Of a stretch of 64,000 nucleotides of DNA, positions 46,038-58,059 are shown piece after piece (the stretch's first letter is position 1; each line of letters begins with the position of its first letter). The notes beneath the pieces are model-generated. The model was not told the DNA's origin and searched no databases. It saw only the letters and a list, made by a program, of their open reading frames with translations. The translations under genes and the position numbers were made by a program. The stretch lies in contig WTXG01000015.1 of the NCBI GenBank assembly GCA_022496185.1, positions 372,001 through 436,000 on the forward strand, given 5' to 3'. Origin of the DNA: Multifurca ochricompacta. Its lineage: Eukaryota; Basidiomycota; Agaricomycetes; Russulales; Russulaceae.

Positions 46038-48086
46038 ATGACCCCATCGGAAATACAACTCTCCAGACTTAATAACCCCGTCGACATTTTGGAGATGGCG
46101 CAGCGCGAATCTTCGAGAACGTCCCTGCCCCCTCTTGTGATGGCGCCATCAGCGGCGCCATCGCCTCCTGCGGGGACCACAAAATGGAAAATACGTCTTC
46201 AGATGATGAGCCTTTGCTGGACTATGTTCCTCATGGGATGGAATGACGGATCGCTCGGTCCACTGCTACCCAGGATCCAGAAGGTGTATCATGTATGGCG
46301 TTCTCTCTCTGGCTGGTAAGAGGGTGTGTTGGATTACTATATCCAGTATTTTCACAGGTGAATTTCTTCGTCGTGTCACTTATCTTCATATCAAACTGTC
46401 TGGTGAACTCCGTCTTCAATTCCTCACACACCCGGAGTTTGATACCCCTCACTCCTAGGGAATCATATTAAGTGGACTAATGAACGTATACCTGTCGCAG
46501 AGACTGGGATTTGGAAAAGTATTGGTCATTTCCCTCCTTTTTTCCATGTATCTGAACTTGTGGGTCTTCAAGGTGATTTCTCTTGGTAGATCGATCCATA
46601 ATGCCTTCGTTCAAAATCTAACACTGATGAGCAGGGTCTGCCCTCTCCGTCATTGTATACTGCATCCAGATACCAGCACCTCCTTTTCCTGTATTTATCT
46701 TGTCATACTTCATCAATGGGTTTTCCATGGGTCTTCAGGTTTCTTCCTGACCATTTTTGGGAAACTCAGTATTGACTTGGCAAGTTCAGGGCGCACATGT
46801 GAACGGTTATGTTACAAGCCTCAAGCGCCCAGCCTCGAAACTTGGCATAGCTCACTGCGCCTATGGTGGGCATCATTCACCTAGATTCTTACTGAACAAC
46901 AATCTGATCTACATGACAATCTAGGCCTTGGGGCCTTCTCAGCACCTTTGCTTGCTACTCGCGTTGCACAACTCCCACGCTGGTCGTTCCAGTATCTGGC
47001 ATCTATCGGGATTGCCCTCGTCAACGTTTCTTTGCTTGCCTTTGTCTTCCGGTTCAGAAAGCAGGACAGTGAGACCTTTGTTGTATCAACACCTGTACAA
47101 AAACAAATAACTGCTGTCCATACCTTAGAATGCATGCACGAAATCGGTGAGAGCATGGAAGAACGAGAGACGGACCACGAGAACCACTACGTGCAGATAA
47201 TGCGCCACAAGACGATCCACTTGATCGCCCTATTTATCCTTTTTTATGTTGGAGTAGAGGTCACTATCGGCGGTATGACTCTACTCTGTTCTTTATAGAT
47301 GAAACCTGACTGTTGACCCCTTGCTTTACTAGGGTGGATTGTTTCATATGTTATCGATATTCGAGGAGGTGGTCCATCCGCAGGCTACATTTCTTCTGGA
47401 TTCTTCGGAGGTATTTAGTTGTGCACACCACCTCATCGATTGTTTAAGCGAAGGCAGGGCTCGCTCTGGGTCGCGTTTCCCTCCTCTGGGTCAACAGAAA
47501 GGTTGGATCTTCTTCACTGTCTAAAGCACGATCTGCAATTCCATCAACTTGCAATAGCTCGGTAACCGAAGAGCTGTTCTCATTTATATGTTCCTCGCAA
47601 TGATGTATGGAACTTTTTCACCTCCTCTCAAAGAGGGACTCCATTTCATCATTATTCATCGCTCCCCCGTAACTAGCTTTGAGCTCGTTGTTTGGACCGT
47701 ACCTTCTCTCATCTCGGGTGCCGTCGCCATATCGCTGATTGGTCTCATCCTTGGACCGATTTATCCCATCGCGATGGACGAGACAGGAAAAGTCCTCCCG
47801 CGCTGGCTGTGCACGGGGGCCATTGGCTGGATCGGCGCGTTTGGTACCGCAGGCTCTGCCCTCATGCCTTTTACCGCCGGGGTTCTGGCCCAGCAAAAAG
47901 GAATTTGGACGTTGCAGCCGTTGTGAGTCGGTCTATCTATCTAATGACCCCCTTCTCGTCAGTTAGTGGGTCGGAGGAGTTCGCTTACTTAGCTCGGTTG
48001 AATCCCCAAGGCTCCTGTCTATGATGGCACTCATGGTCGGCCTGTGGGTGGTTGTTCCACGACAGGATCCCAGGCGTGAAGATTGA
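46038..48086 (+). CDS. major facilitator superfamily transporter, BSC6/fucose-permease type, about 10 exons
   Basis: Start ATG 46038 (MTPSEIQLSRLNNPVDILEM), with a hydrophilic head of about 60 residues. The first helix is LCWTMFLMGWNDGSLGPLLP. Exons continue in phase as VNFFVVSLIFISNCL, then GIILSGLMNVYLSQRLGFGK, a segment with IQIPAPPFPVFILSYFINGF, HVNGYVTSLKRPASKLGIAH, and APLLATRVAQLPRWSFQYLA. A cytoplasmic loop is followed by FILFYVGVEVTIGG, WIVSYVIDIRGGGPSAGYIS, ALGRVSLLWVNRK and FELVVWTVPSLISGAVAISL. LGPIYPIAMDETGKVLPRWL is family-typical. The last exon, with MVGLWVVVPRQDPRRED, ends at 48086. Twelve membrane helices are expected. The substrate is unknown; relatives are annotated as sugar or small-molecule permeases. 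All introns are about 50-70 bp and the frame is intact. Confidence 0.85.
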
Positions 48087-48845
48087 ATTCTCGATGCATC
48101 TCGTCAACACCCAGACTTTATTTTTTTTGTGCCGTTCTCATGAACTAGTTGGCGAAGCAGGTGAACGCATTCGTGGTTCATCCGCGCGGCATCGAATGGG
48201 TCGAAGGAGGGGACGGACGAGACAAGTATGCCTCTGATTCTCCATGCAAAATTCGAGAGGGAATGAAATGGGGGAGCAGCCCATCAAGAAGTTGCTTAGC
48301 ACACAAATAAAGGGAAATGAGAGAGAGAGAGAAATGCTGTTTGATTTTTTTGCTTCTACTGGCTGGTCATACTACAAGCATTGTATGTACAGTGGGTCAA
48401 AAAACTGCCCCAATGTTTGCTCATTTTGGAAAGATTGGCATTGTAATGCCTGATGTGGGATGTTTTATTAAACAGTCATGCTTGAAGGAACAGGCATGGT
48501 GCAGGCTTATATTCTAGATACTACTGTACTACTATCTATCTCACCTTGTTAATTCAGAGACTTAGCTGCTTGCAATAATGCAATAACAACTGCTTCATCT
48601 ATAGCAGTTTTAGTGGCTTTATATACATTAGATGTACTATTATCAGCTACTAATTTAAAGTAAAACAAATGCATTATCTTGCTTGTTAATGAATGTGATC
48701 AAATCACATGATCAATCTGAGATATTTATACTCAGTTATCTAATTAATGTGAAATGCATTTTGATCTCATCAATTAATGTTATCTAAACACAATCACAAT
48801 AATGTTGGACCACTATCCTGGTATCTCTGTACCAGTACTCTGGTT
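48087..48845. other. AT-rich repeat-bearing spacer
   Basis: This is flanking DNA after the MFS gene. A CAGTGGGTCAAAAAA word near 48388 resembles one end of a Tc1/mariner-like element, but no partner end was seen. 48740-48830 contains words shared with the satellite at 61.6-62.1 kb (TCTAATTAATGTGAAATGCATTTTGATC and TATCTCTGTACC), so this may be an older relative of that element. Confidence 0.45.
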
Positions 48846-49008
48846 CAACACTCCCCCTTGCTAAGTGTCACTGCTAAGTGTGCTAAGCAATGTGTTTTTA
48901 CTTAGGCAAGGTGATCTCTAGCCCAACTTGATGTTGACACAGTCAGGTGTCGCACGATGCAACTCTGCATGACCTCATATAGGAGGTTGTGTACCACTAT
49001 GAACCTGA

Positions 49009-49084
49009 GGCCGTGTAGCTCAGTGGTTTAGAGCACCGGACCTGGCTTGTCCAGAGGTCTTGGGTTCAATCCCCAACATGGCCA
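49009..49084 (+). other. tRNA-like sequence, probably SINE-type head or pseudo-tRNA
   Basis: The 7-bp acceptor arms GGCCGTG and CATGGCC pair fully (one G-T). The D arm GCTC/GAGC and T arm TTGGG-TTCAATC-CCCAA are also intact, and a discriminator A is followed by TTTCTTTT, a pol III terminator-like run. The anticodon arm is imperfect (CGGAC/GTCCA with a C-A mismatch, loop CTGGCTT, nominal anticodon GGC) and there is an extra base. GGC is not the usual eukaryotic alanine anticodon, so this is more likely a tRNA-derived repeat than a working tRNA. Confidence 0.6.
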
Positions 49085-49804
49085 TTTCTTTTCTAGTGTG
49101 TGAGCCAGGGTCCTGTTTAAGGTCCCTTGATCGGGGTGTGTGTTTAGCCAACACTTGACTCCTGAACTGTTATGACCTCTGTGTTTGCCCAGCCACCCTA
49201 TTTTCTTTGATCTTCACGACACAGACCCTTCTGTTCCATCTATGTTATGTCCAGTGTGGGATGTTCCACATGACTAGTGATTGTCAAGGGTTTTCATACC
49301 TGCACAGGTAAGTGCCACGGGTTTTGCCAGGTATGGGTATGGGTATACGGCTCCCAACCCATGGAAACCCGTACCTGCGCGGTGGGTTTGGCAGGTATAG
49401 GCACCAATCATGCATTGACAAGATCAGTAGAAATTCTAAGATAAAACACATCTGCAGCCACAAAAATAAAAGATCTCGTCTGATGTATGCTATAGGGTAT
49501 CTTTAAATATGTTCTAGTATTATCATATGAAATATCAAAGCAGATCAACAGTGTGATGTAAAATAAAAGTGTTATCAGTGATCCACTTCTTGAAAATCAT
49601 GATGCACCTGTTTTATCAATGCACGACCAATTCTGCCGGTCTGGCACTATCTAAAATACTCTCTAGACTACTTTAGACTATAATATAATCTAATTATCAA
49701 ATTAGTTTACTGAAACAAGGCCTGCGTGTATCTACAAGCTGCATGGGGCAGCGACTACATTGCATCGCATGGTGGTCTGACCTCCTTCCTATTAAGGAAG
49801 GTTG

Positions 49805-50710
49805 ACTTAAACGCACCAGGACAGTCACACTTGTATGAAATGAAACCAGAATAATAAAATAATAATGTAAATAAAGGATCCTTTCAATCTTCTGAACATA
49901 AACCAACAATATTTGAGGGATCTTGAGTAGCCATAAATGAACGTGTTGTGTCCAAGTGCTTATCTCCTCGACCGGGATGGCCTGGGCCATTTATCTGAAA
50001 TGCGCAGAAATGCAAAGAACAGTCACACTCATATAAAATTGAAACCAGAATAATAAAATAAAAATGGAATCATAAATTATCTTAATCTTATGAACATAAA
50101 ACAGGAATTTTTGAGGGATCTTGAGTAGCCATAAATGAATGCATTGTGTCCAAGTGTGTATCTCCTTGACCAGGATGTCCCAGGCTGGATGTCCGAAATG
50201 TGCGACGCAAGTAAAGAACTTGCATGTGTTTCATTTTATGGGTAACCCAGGTATCAAAACAATTATCCAGGGGTTACCCCTGCAAATTGCTATGTGTTCA
50301 TCAAATTATTTTGCATTCTGTGTGGTTATCTGACAGGCTTTTCACCAATGTTCTATAACATCCTATCTAATCATCTCTGTATACTGTATTTTAGTTGTGC
50401 TTAAATAAAATTGAAAGCAGAATAATAAAATAAAAATGGAATAATGAATCATCTTAATCTTCTGAACATAAAATAAGAGTCATTGAGGGATCTTAAGCAG
50501 CCACAAATGAATGCGTTGTGTATCTTCTTGGTCCAGGAAGGCCTGGGCCAGGTATCTGAAATGCACGATGCAAGTAAAGAACTTGCATGCATTTTCACAG
50601 GTGACCCGCGGGTAACCTGTGGGTTACCTGTACCCATAGTGATGGGTATGGGTATGGGTACGGGTACCAATGAGGATACCCCAGGGTTACCCCTGCCAAT
50701 CACTACACAT
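49805..50710. repeat. three diverged copies of a roughly 200-bp dispersed repeat
   Basis: Copies run from about 49805-50005, 50015-50300 and 50400-50710. Each has AACCAGAATAATAAAATAA or GCAGAATAATAAAATAAAAA, then CTGAACATAAA, TTGAGGGATCTT, AGTAGCCATAAATGAA (or AGCAGCCACAAATGAA) and GTGTCCAAGTG or a similar run. The second and third end with the GGGTAACC/GGGTTACCCC words also found at 4560-4665. The last copy carries the GGGTATGGGTATGGG run. Confidence 0.75.
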
Positions 50711-50845
50711 GACTTGTGTGACAGTGTTCATTTGTGATCAGATAAGAGGTCAATAGGACCTCTTGGAGTTTTATGGGGACAAGTCAAAGTTGAAGGGGCT
50801 GTACCCTAAGATGATGTTGAGTGGAGAAGTGCCAAAAGCACTGAG

Positions 50846-51426
50846 TGTCATGAACTGACACCCTAGAAAACCTCCTGACCCCCCAGAAATCCTCAGACGC
50901 TCCCAGAGACCTTGTAAAACCCTCAGAGACGAAGATAACCCTAGATTAAGACCAGAGAAGGGCCGGTCTGGACCAGGGCCGGACTCCTGCCAAATTGGAG
51001 ACCTGTGGGAAGAGTACTAACAGAACCCCACAATGTCTAAACAGCAGTCCACAAACTGCGGACTGCGGACTGCGGACTGCGGATTTCTAAGCTCAAAAGT
51101 GGGGCTATTCTCATTGGTGGATCAGTAGGGAGTTAAAGCGAAGTTAACCTCCCCTAAAGTGGTGCACAGACCAAAGTCCCGGTTGTAATTACGTATATAA
51201 ACCCTTTGGGAATAGAATGGACAGCTCCAGACTGTCCACTTGTGATCCAGTTCCTGATTGCCTAGGAGATTAGCCCCACCTTGTGGAAGGCTTCTCATCC
51301 CTTGCCCTTGAGCTGTTCACTTTGTCTCTCTTGCACTTTCACCCTCACTCTCACCTTTGCCCACTTCCAAATCCCCTCCCCTCGCATACAACCCACTGTC
51401 CAGGCAGTCGACAGTGAGTTGTAACA
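50846..51426 (+). repeat. left LTR (581 bp)
   Basis: Begins TGTCATGAACTGACACC and ends AGTGAGTTGTAACA. It contains a TATATAAACCC promoter-like box near 51195 and a GGACTGC triple repeat near 51058-51082 that can pair with the adjacent GCAGTCC to form a hairpin. It is about 97 percent like the right LTR. Confidence 0.95.
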
Positions 51427-51441
51427 TTTGGACAGTCTCCT

Positions 51442-54400
51442 TTGCAGCAGACAGTGACTGACAAGTGCCCTAGTGTCCCAGAACAGCTCCCCTTTGACCA
51501 ACTCTTCGGATCAAGCAGCCTCCCCCCCCTACGAGCTTACCCCCCCCACGAAATCCTCAACTTTGCTGCCTTAGTAGAGGCAGCTGCCACAGCATCCCCT
51601 GCCCCCCCTTCGTCGGTTTTGCCTCCTCTGGAACTCCCAGAACTTCACCCTTTCCCTGTGCCCTCCCCCACCCTCCAACTACCTCCCCTTGCTCCCCCAG
51701 GTCTTCTGAACGCGTCCAACACCTTTGGCACCCCCCCTCCTCGCTATATTCGCCTTCCAACCCCTGCCCCACCCCCTCCCACCACTGCAAACGCTCTCTC
51801 CCCTCACCACCCTGGCACTGACCATCCTCCAGCACCTCCTGCTCTTCACCTTCATTGTCCTGTGTGCCTTGACCATCCAACCAACCCTCACCAGTTTCTT
51901 ATCTACCATTCGATTGACGGTAATCAAGAATCTTGGGTGCCCAGTCAGTTCTCGAGGGAGACCAGCCTTTTTGATCAATATCCCTGCTTCCTGGACGTGC
52001 TTGAGCATAGAGCTAATTACCTTCCTGGTGTGCTCGTTTCTTTCCGCTTTCCTCACTTCCATATCGTTCCTATTCGCCCTCGTATTGATTGCTTCCTTCG
52101 TTCCACTTATTACCCCCCTCCCACTTTGTAAACATCAATCTCTGTGCCAAAGTAGGGTTCTTGGCCCCCAACATTCTTACCTTCCCCAAGGGCCTCCTCG
52201 TCTATTCCTGGAACGCTTCCATTGCCCGTCTTCATCGCTCCCTCTCCCCAGAACTCCAGGACGTCTTCAGTGGGGCTAGAGTACTGCTCCAAGGCTTTGA
52301 TCTTCTGGACGGACACTTCCTCTCTTTGTTTGGCACCCTTAGCTTCACTGACATTGGGGTCCTAGTAGAAGAAAGATACTTCACAGTACGAGACATACTT
52401 AGAGACCATCTGGAGCTTGTCCCTTTAGTTTCCCCTGTTTGTCTACCCACCAACCCCCTCCCTTTCCTTCCCATACACCCTTCAGACGGGTACCCTTGCT
52501 TTGAAGACATAGACTTTGATATCAACCTCTAAACAGTACGTTGTGCATAACTGTAGAGGTTCCTTGTAAATAAAAGAGTTCTTGGGTGCGGAAAATAGTG
52601 TCCTTCCCCACAGAAAGAGAAGACCGCCTCTGACGGGTCCAAAGACAATTTGACCACCTTTTCAACTTCACAGAGAAGCACAGCTCGCCCTCTTGTACCC
52701 AGAACCCCTCATCAGCACCCTCCACGACGACGGACAAGCAGAAGGCTGGTGTGATGTTGATACTATCTATCTACCCCTTCGTCTTCTCCTCCCATTTGGG
52801 CGAGTTCTCACTCAAACCCAGTACAACCAATTCCTGTCTGGACCTTGCCAAAGCATTCCCCGAGACTCCCAACACCAACTCCTTTACTGGCACCTTGCTC
52901 AGCTCACCCATTCCACAGGGGACCCCCTTGAAACACTCCTGATCTGTGTCAATGACGAATATCTTTGGAGAGAGCACATCCCTCCTCGCATCCCAGAACT
53001 TGAAACACTTGTGCTCAGAGGGGAACGTCTTTATTACCTCTCTACCTTTCGTTTGGACCACATAAGAATTAATCTCACCTTTGATGAGATCCGCCTCCAC
53101 TCTGCTCCCTCCCCCTCTGGCTGGCGACTGGTAGAAACAGAAGGCATACAAATTGAATACCTGTGGACTGCTGATTACTGGGAGACCACCTCTCGTAACC
53201 ATTGCCCATTCCTTGTCAACCCTCCCATCTTCACAGACCCCCCTTATCTCCCTACCTACGCTGAACTCTCCCCCTCCCCAGAACCAGAAGATTCACATTT
53301 CCTACCCTTTCCCTTGCAGCAGTCACTCAAGAAGAAGAATGCCTCACCCAGATCCAGACAGCCTTAATTGGTACCACTACCACCTGGTCTGACCTTGAAA
53401 CTCCCACAGAAAATACCTCGGACTTTGAAGAGAGTTCTCCTGTACCCAGACAGCACTGCCTCTGTGAGATTGATCTTTGCACCTGTAATTATGCCCAGAA
53501 ACCCCCCCTACCCCCCCAGGCATAGTGTTGTGGAGACCTTCTGCCTTTGATACATACTTACCTTCACATTACTCAATCTAAGTAGGAAAAGGGAATAAAA
53601 AGAGACTCCTTTGCATCGTGGCTAGTATTACTGACTGGGCTATCAACCTGGCGTCCCAACACAGAAGAAGTCAGTCCAACTCCCCCCAAGATAGAAGAAG
53701 AAACCCTAGAAGACGTAGCAGTAACGATACACCGGCCACACCTGCCCCTCATCACACCACTAGAAGGCAAAGAGCGCAAACCCATCCCAGTCCCAGTGCA
53801 CCCCCACCAGAGCGACCACTTCCCCCAGTCCCAGAGCCCTTCCTTGCCCATCTAAACTATTCCCCTATTCCCCCAACATCCACCCAGCTTGCTTCAACAT
53901 CAACACCCTTCCTAAACCTTCCGGTTGTAGAATCAGATCAGTCCCGATCCCAATCCCCTTCCATTGTTCACCTGGTCAACCACATCTACCCTGCCACCGA
54001 TATCTACGTCTCTGGGACATTACCAACTCGAAACCCCAGCGAACTACGAGAATTCCACCTTCACTGCTCTGCCCAACTTGCAACTCAAAGGGCCAATCAC
54101 CTTGAGTCTACCATCCCTTGAGTGAAGCTAACCTATCACCACAGACCCCCTGTACTTTGAGAATCTCCTTTGGCACTCCACATTGTTATCTCTGCTCCAG
54201 GAATAGTTGAAGATATTACTGGATCCACAGGAACATCCGCAACTACCGCTAGATCGTGCTGTCCTTCGCCCCGCCTACCAAGTCTTCTATGCCTGGAACG
54301 CCCAAGGGTGGACTACATACCGCCTTAGCACCCGCTCTGAATGACCTCAGAAGACCTCTTACTGCTGAAGAATTAGCTCAGGTCCCCTTTGGTTTCACCC

Positions 54401-54700
54401 ACCCTATTTTTGACTACGACGACCGTGCTTTTGTTGCTACCTGGAAAGGAGACAACTACTACACTCAGACTCTTGGACACGACTGGAAACGCCTTCGAGA
54501 CAGCCGCATCCCTTCCTGTAAACAATATCTCAGTAATTTCCCCAACATTGACCTCATCAGCAACCTTGACCCCACACATTCTATGGAACATACAACGGAA
54601 AGGAAGTCCGTTGGTCTGACACCCATACAGCTGGGTCTATCTTAATAACCACCGTGTCCAATTCCCAGTTGCTTCCATCACCTCAGACGAAGAAGAAGTA
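51442..54700 (+). pseudogene. extra coding region upstream of gag, function unknown, frame-broken
   Basis: A chain of open pieces lies between the left LTR and gag. 51442-52131 is proline-rich (LHCPVCLDHP). 52089-52532 includes AHVLLQGFD-like segments and FEDIDFDINL. 52693-53367 is a 224-residue piece with LHDDGQAEGWCDVDTIYLPL and FDEIRLHSAPSPSGWRL, continuing one frame over to about 53526. 53618-54121 is Arg/Ser/Pro-rich. 54256-54645 includes PFGFTHPIFDYDDRAFVATW. At two clear points (near 52113-52122 and 53329) the frame moves by one missing base, as in the pol part. Ty3 elements normally put gag just after the LTR, so this region is unusual. I do not recognise the proteins. Confidence 0.55.
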
Positions 54701-54840
54701 TCTCAGTCCCTTGAAGCCGTAGAGCAATCCCTTCGTGCTATCACCCTCAGAACCCCCCCTACTCTCCCATCCATATCCCTTGCCTCCACAACCACTGCCA
54801 TTGCTTCACACCCCCAAAGACACCAACACCTCTGAATATC

Positions 54841-55767
54841 ATGAGTACTACTGCCACCTCCAGTGGAAAGATCCTGGGAGCACCCCCAGAATCTTTTGAT
54901 GGTCAAGCTTCTAAAGCAGAACGTTTCTGGTCCCAACTAGCCAACTACTACTACCTGAATGAGGGTGCCTTCACTGATGAGAGTAGACGAGTCTCTGCAG
55001 CCCTCACCCACTTTAAACTTGATACACCAGCAGGCGAATGGGCCAGAGACCGCACCAACACTGCACTCCAAGCCAACCCCCCTTCCTTTGGGACTTGGGA
55101 CCGCTTCAGAATTGACTTTGAAAAACAGTTCATTCCAGTAGAGAGTCGCCTCCTGTCCACCAAAGCCATGTATGAAATTCGCCAAGGCACTCGCCCCTTC
55201 AATGACTGGTACCAAGAGTGGTCCACCCATGCTACTCGTGCTACAGTGGATGAAAACACCAAGATCTATGCCTTCCGAAGCATGATCAACCAAGGTCTAG
55301 GACAGAAGCTCCTTGGACTATCCCCCCAGCCCACCACACTCCGTGATCTTGTCACTAAGGCCAGAGAGTTTGATGCAGCATGGCAGCTTTATGGCAAGAC
55401 CACCAAACCTCGGCCTCTCCATCTGCGTGTTGGAGAAGCTACCACTGATAACCCAGAAGCCCAAGTCAACTTTGTTGCCTCTCCCCAGCCCAGAAACCCT
55501 AACACCCCTCCACGCACTACCAAGTTAACCCCAGAAGAAAAGAAGTATCGACGAGAAAATAAGCTTTGCTTCTATTGTGGGAAGCCTAATCACATCGCCA
55601 ATCAATGCCGCAGCAAGACCAGGGCCATCCAAGGTCAAGGACCTCCTCGCCCTACCCCAGTAAGAGCCCTGGCATCAGAAGAAGCACCCCCCCAAGCACC
55701 ACGACCCCCCCCTGACTACCTCTCAGTATCGCCACCAAGAGCTATGAAGATCCAGTACCATACATGA
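54841..55767 (+). pseudogene. gag: gag of the chromovirus, with CCHC zinc knuckle
   Basis: Starts MSTTATSSGKILGAPPESFD. The capsid-like retrotransposon gag domain is visible as AERFWSQLANYYYLNEGAF, then TPAGEWARDRTNTA and FGTWDRFRIDFEKQFIP. The nucleocapsid knuckle is CFYCGKPNHIANQC (CX2CX4HX4C), followed by a basic segment. The frame shifts near 55735 and again at the T run 55790-55794 before the protease. It packages element RNA in virus-like particles. Confidence 0.85.
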
Positions 55768-55819
55768 TGGACGAAGATGGACCTTCGGATTTTTAACACG
55801 TCCTACAGCTGCACTGTCT

Positions 55820-56337
55820 GTGAGGACTTCTTGTAACCCCAGTGTTCCTTGTACGAGCCGCTCTGCGGTCCTAGATAACCTTGGTTTTGAGCATGTATCC
55901 TTGTTAGTGACTAGAAATGCTAGATCACCTTCTATTGTGCTCAAAGCAGAACTCATTGGACGAAACACTAGGAAGAAAATCAGTGCGCGTGCCCTAATAG
56001 ATAGTGGGGCAGAAGGATTAATAATCCATCAAGACTATGCCAAAGCACATCACCTAACCTTGAGCACCCTTGCCAAGCCTCTCCGGTCAAAAATGTGGAT
56101 GGAACTAGTAACGCTAATGGAGCCATTTACTACACCACAACCCAAATCCTACGACTACCCCTCCAAGACCAATACCATGAAGAACTTGCAGAGTTCTATG
56201 TTACTAATATAGGGGACCATGACATTATCTTAGGAACTGACTGGCTACGTTGCCACAACCCAGAAGTAAACTGGAAAGATGACACCCTGACCTTAAACAT
56301 TGCCCCACATCTTGCACCCTTACCACGACCCCTCTGA
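55820..56337 (+). pseudogene. aspartic protease region
   Basis: The active-site motif is ALIDSGAEG (D-S-G). The second half, after a shift at the A run 56089-56093, gives GDHDIILGTDWLRCHNPEVN, the conserved flap/ILG strand of Ty3 proteases. Another one-base loss near 56295 moves the frame toward the reverse transcriptase. Confidence 0.8.
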
Positions 56338-57960
56338 CCTTTGCTTCAACACACCCCTCTTGCCCTGCCCTGTCTACAATCACAGTACAACCCCTGATGG
56401 ACCAGACACTCATAGCAGCAGCAGAAACCTTTGCAGCCCTAATCACAGATCACCCCATGATTACCCCAGAAGAAGTGCCTCCCAAATTCATTGTCCATAT
56501 CCGTGCCAAAACACCATGTCCACTCAGATTGCTGCAGATCAAGTAAAGACCCCTATGTCCTTAGAAGACCAACTCCCTCCTGAATACCTCGCATACCGAT
56601 CTGTCTTTGAAGAGAAAGCCTCTCAACGTTTGCCACAGCACCAGCCATGGGACCATGCCATAGAACTCAAACCAGATGCCAAAGTGCGTGACTGCGGCAT
56701 CTACAAGCTCACCCCTGAAGAACAGAAAGCCCTGGACGTTTTCTTAAATGACCACCTGGCCAAGGGATATATCAGAGAATCTAAGTCCCCCATTGCTAGT
56801 CCCTTCTTCTTTGTAAAAAAGAAGGATGGAAAACTACGTCCTGTCCAAGATTATCGAGCCTTGAATGAAATCACAGTAAAGAATGCTTACCCCCTACCCT
56901 TGATCCCAGAACTCATTGACAAACTTCACCATGCTCGCTACTTCACCAAGTTTGATATCCGCTGGGGATATAACAATATCCGTATCAAAGAAGGAGATGA
57001 ATGGAAAGCCGCCTTTAAGACCAACCGAGGTCTCTTTGAACCCCTTGTCATGTTCTTCGGACTCTGTAACTCCCCTGCCACATTCCAAGCCTTCATGAAT
57101 AGAGCCTTCGAAGATCTCCTTGCCACCGACCATGTTGTCATCTATATGGACGACATCTTAATATTTACAGACACTATGGACCACCACAGAACACTTACTC
57201 ACCAAGTCCTCCAGCGCCTCCAACAGTTTGACTTGTATCTAAAGCCTGAGAAGTGTACCTTTGCTCAGACAACCATTGACTATCTTGGCCTAGTCATCAC
57301 AGCTGGCCGTGTCCAGATGGACCCTGCTAAATTAGAGGGTATTACGAAATGGCCTCCCCCACGCACCCTAAAACAACTCCAAGCCTTCCTTGGATTCTGC
57401 AACTTCTACCGACGTTTTATCAAAGATTTCTCCCTCATTGCCCGCCCCCTCCATGATCTCACCAAGAAAGATACCCCTTTCCTCTGGACTTCTGACCATG
57501 ACCTTGCCTTTTCCACCCTAAAGAATGCCTTCACCACTGCCCCTGTCCTCGCCCTCCCTGACCATACTAAAGCTTTCCGTTCATCACTGATGCCAGTGAC
57601 TTTGCTATTGGTGCCATCCTTGAACAACCTGATGAACTCAATCGCTACCATCCCCTTGCCTTCCTATCCAAGTCCATGCTGGATGCTGAACGCAACTATG
57701 ACATCCATGACAAAGAACTTCTTGCCATTGTTCGTGCTCTGGACACCTGGAGACACTACCTTGAGGGTGCAGCCCTTCCCTTTGAGGTGTGGACTGACCA
57801 CAACAACCTGACTTACTTCCGCTCCAAGCAGAAGCTCTCCCGCCGCCAAGCACGGTGGGCCCTTGAACTGTCTCGATACAACTTCACCATTGTTCACAAA
57901 CCTGGCTCTTTCAACAAATCTGATGCTCTGTCCCGGCGTCCAGACCATAAAGAGGGGATA
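56300..57960 (+). pseudogene. pol: reverse transcriptase and RNase H
   Basis: RT landmarks are PIASPFFFVKKKDGKLRPV, DYRALNEITVKNAYPLPLIP, FTKFDIRWGYNNIRIKEGDE, TFQAFMNRAFEDLL and the catalytic HVVIYMDDILIF (YMDD). The connection is FLGFCNFYRRFIKDFS. RNase H begins one frame over after the T run at 57580: ITDASDFAIGAIL, SKSMLDAERNYDIHDKELLA and VWTDHNNLTYFRSK. A small N-terminal part (from about 56300) is read in another frame because of the loss near 56508-56511. Confidence 0.9.
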
Positions 57961-58059
57961 GAGCATGACAATGATGAGCGCATACTCCTGGACTCTAAGT
58001 TTTTTCGCATTCAGGCCATGAAAACCACAGTCACAACAACTCATGACTCCACTCTACAC

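Noticed and set aside
48388..48420. Possible Tc1/mariner end (CAGTGGGTCAAAAAA)
   Set aside because: No matching inverted end or TA duplication was found, and no transposase fragment is nearby.
57600..57811. C-terminal tail of the reverse transcriptase frame after 57585
   Set aside because: The true RNase H continues one frame over; this tail is an out-of-frame read-through.
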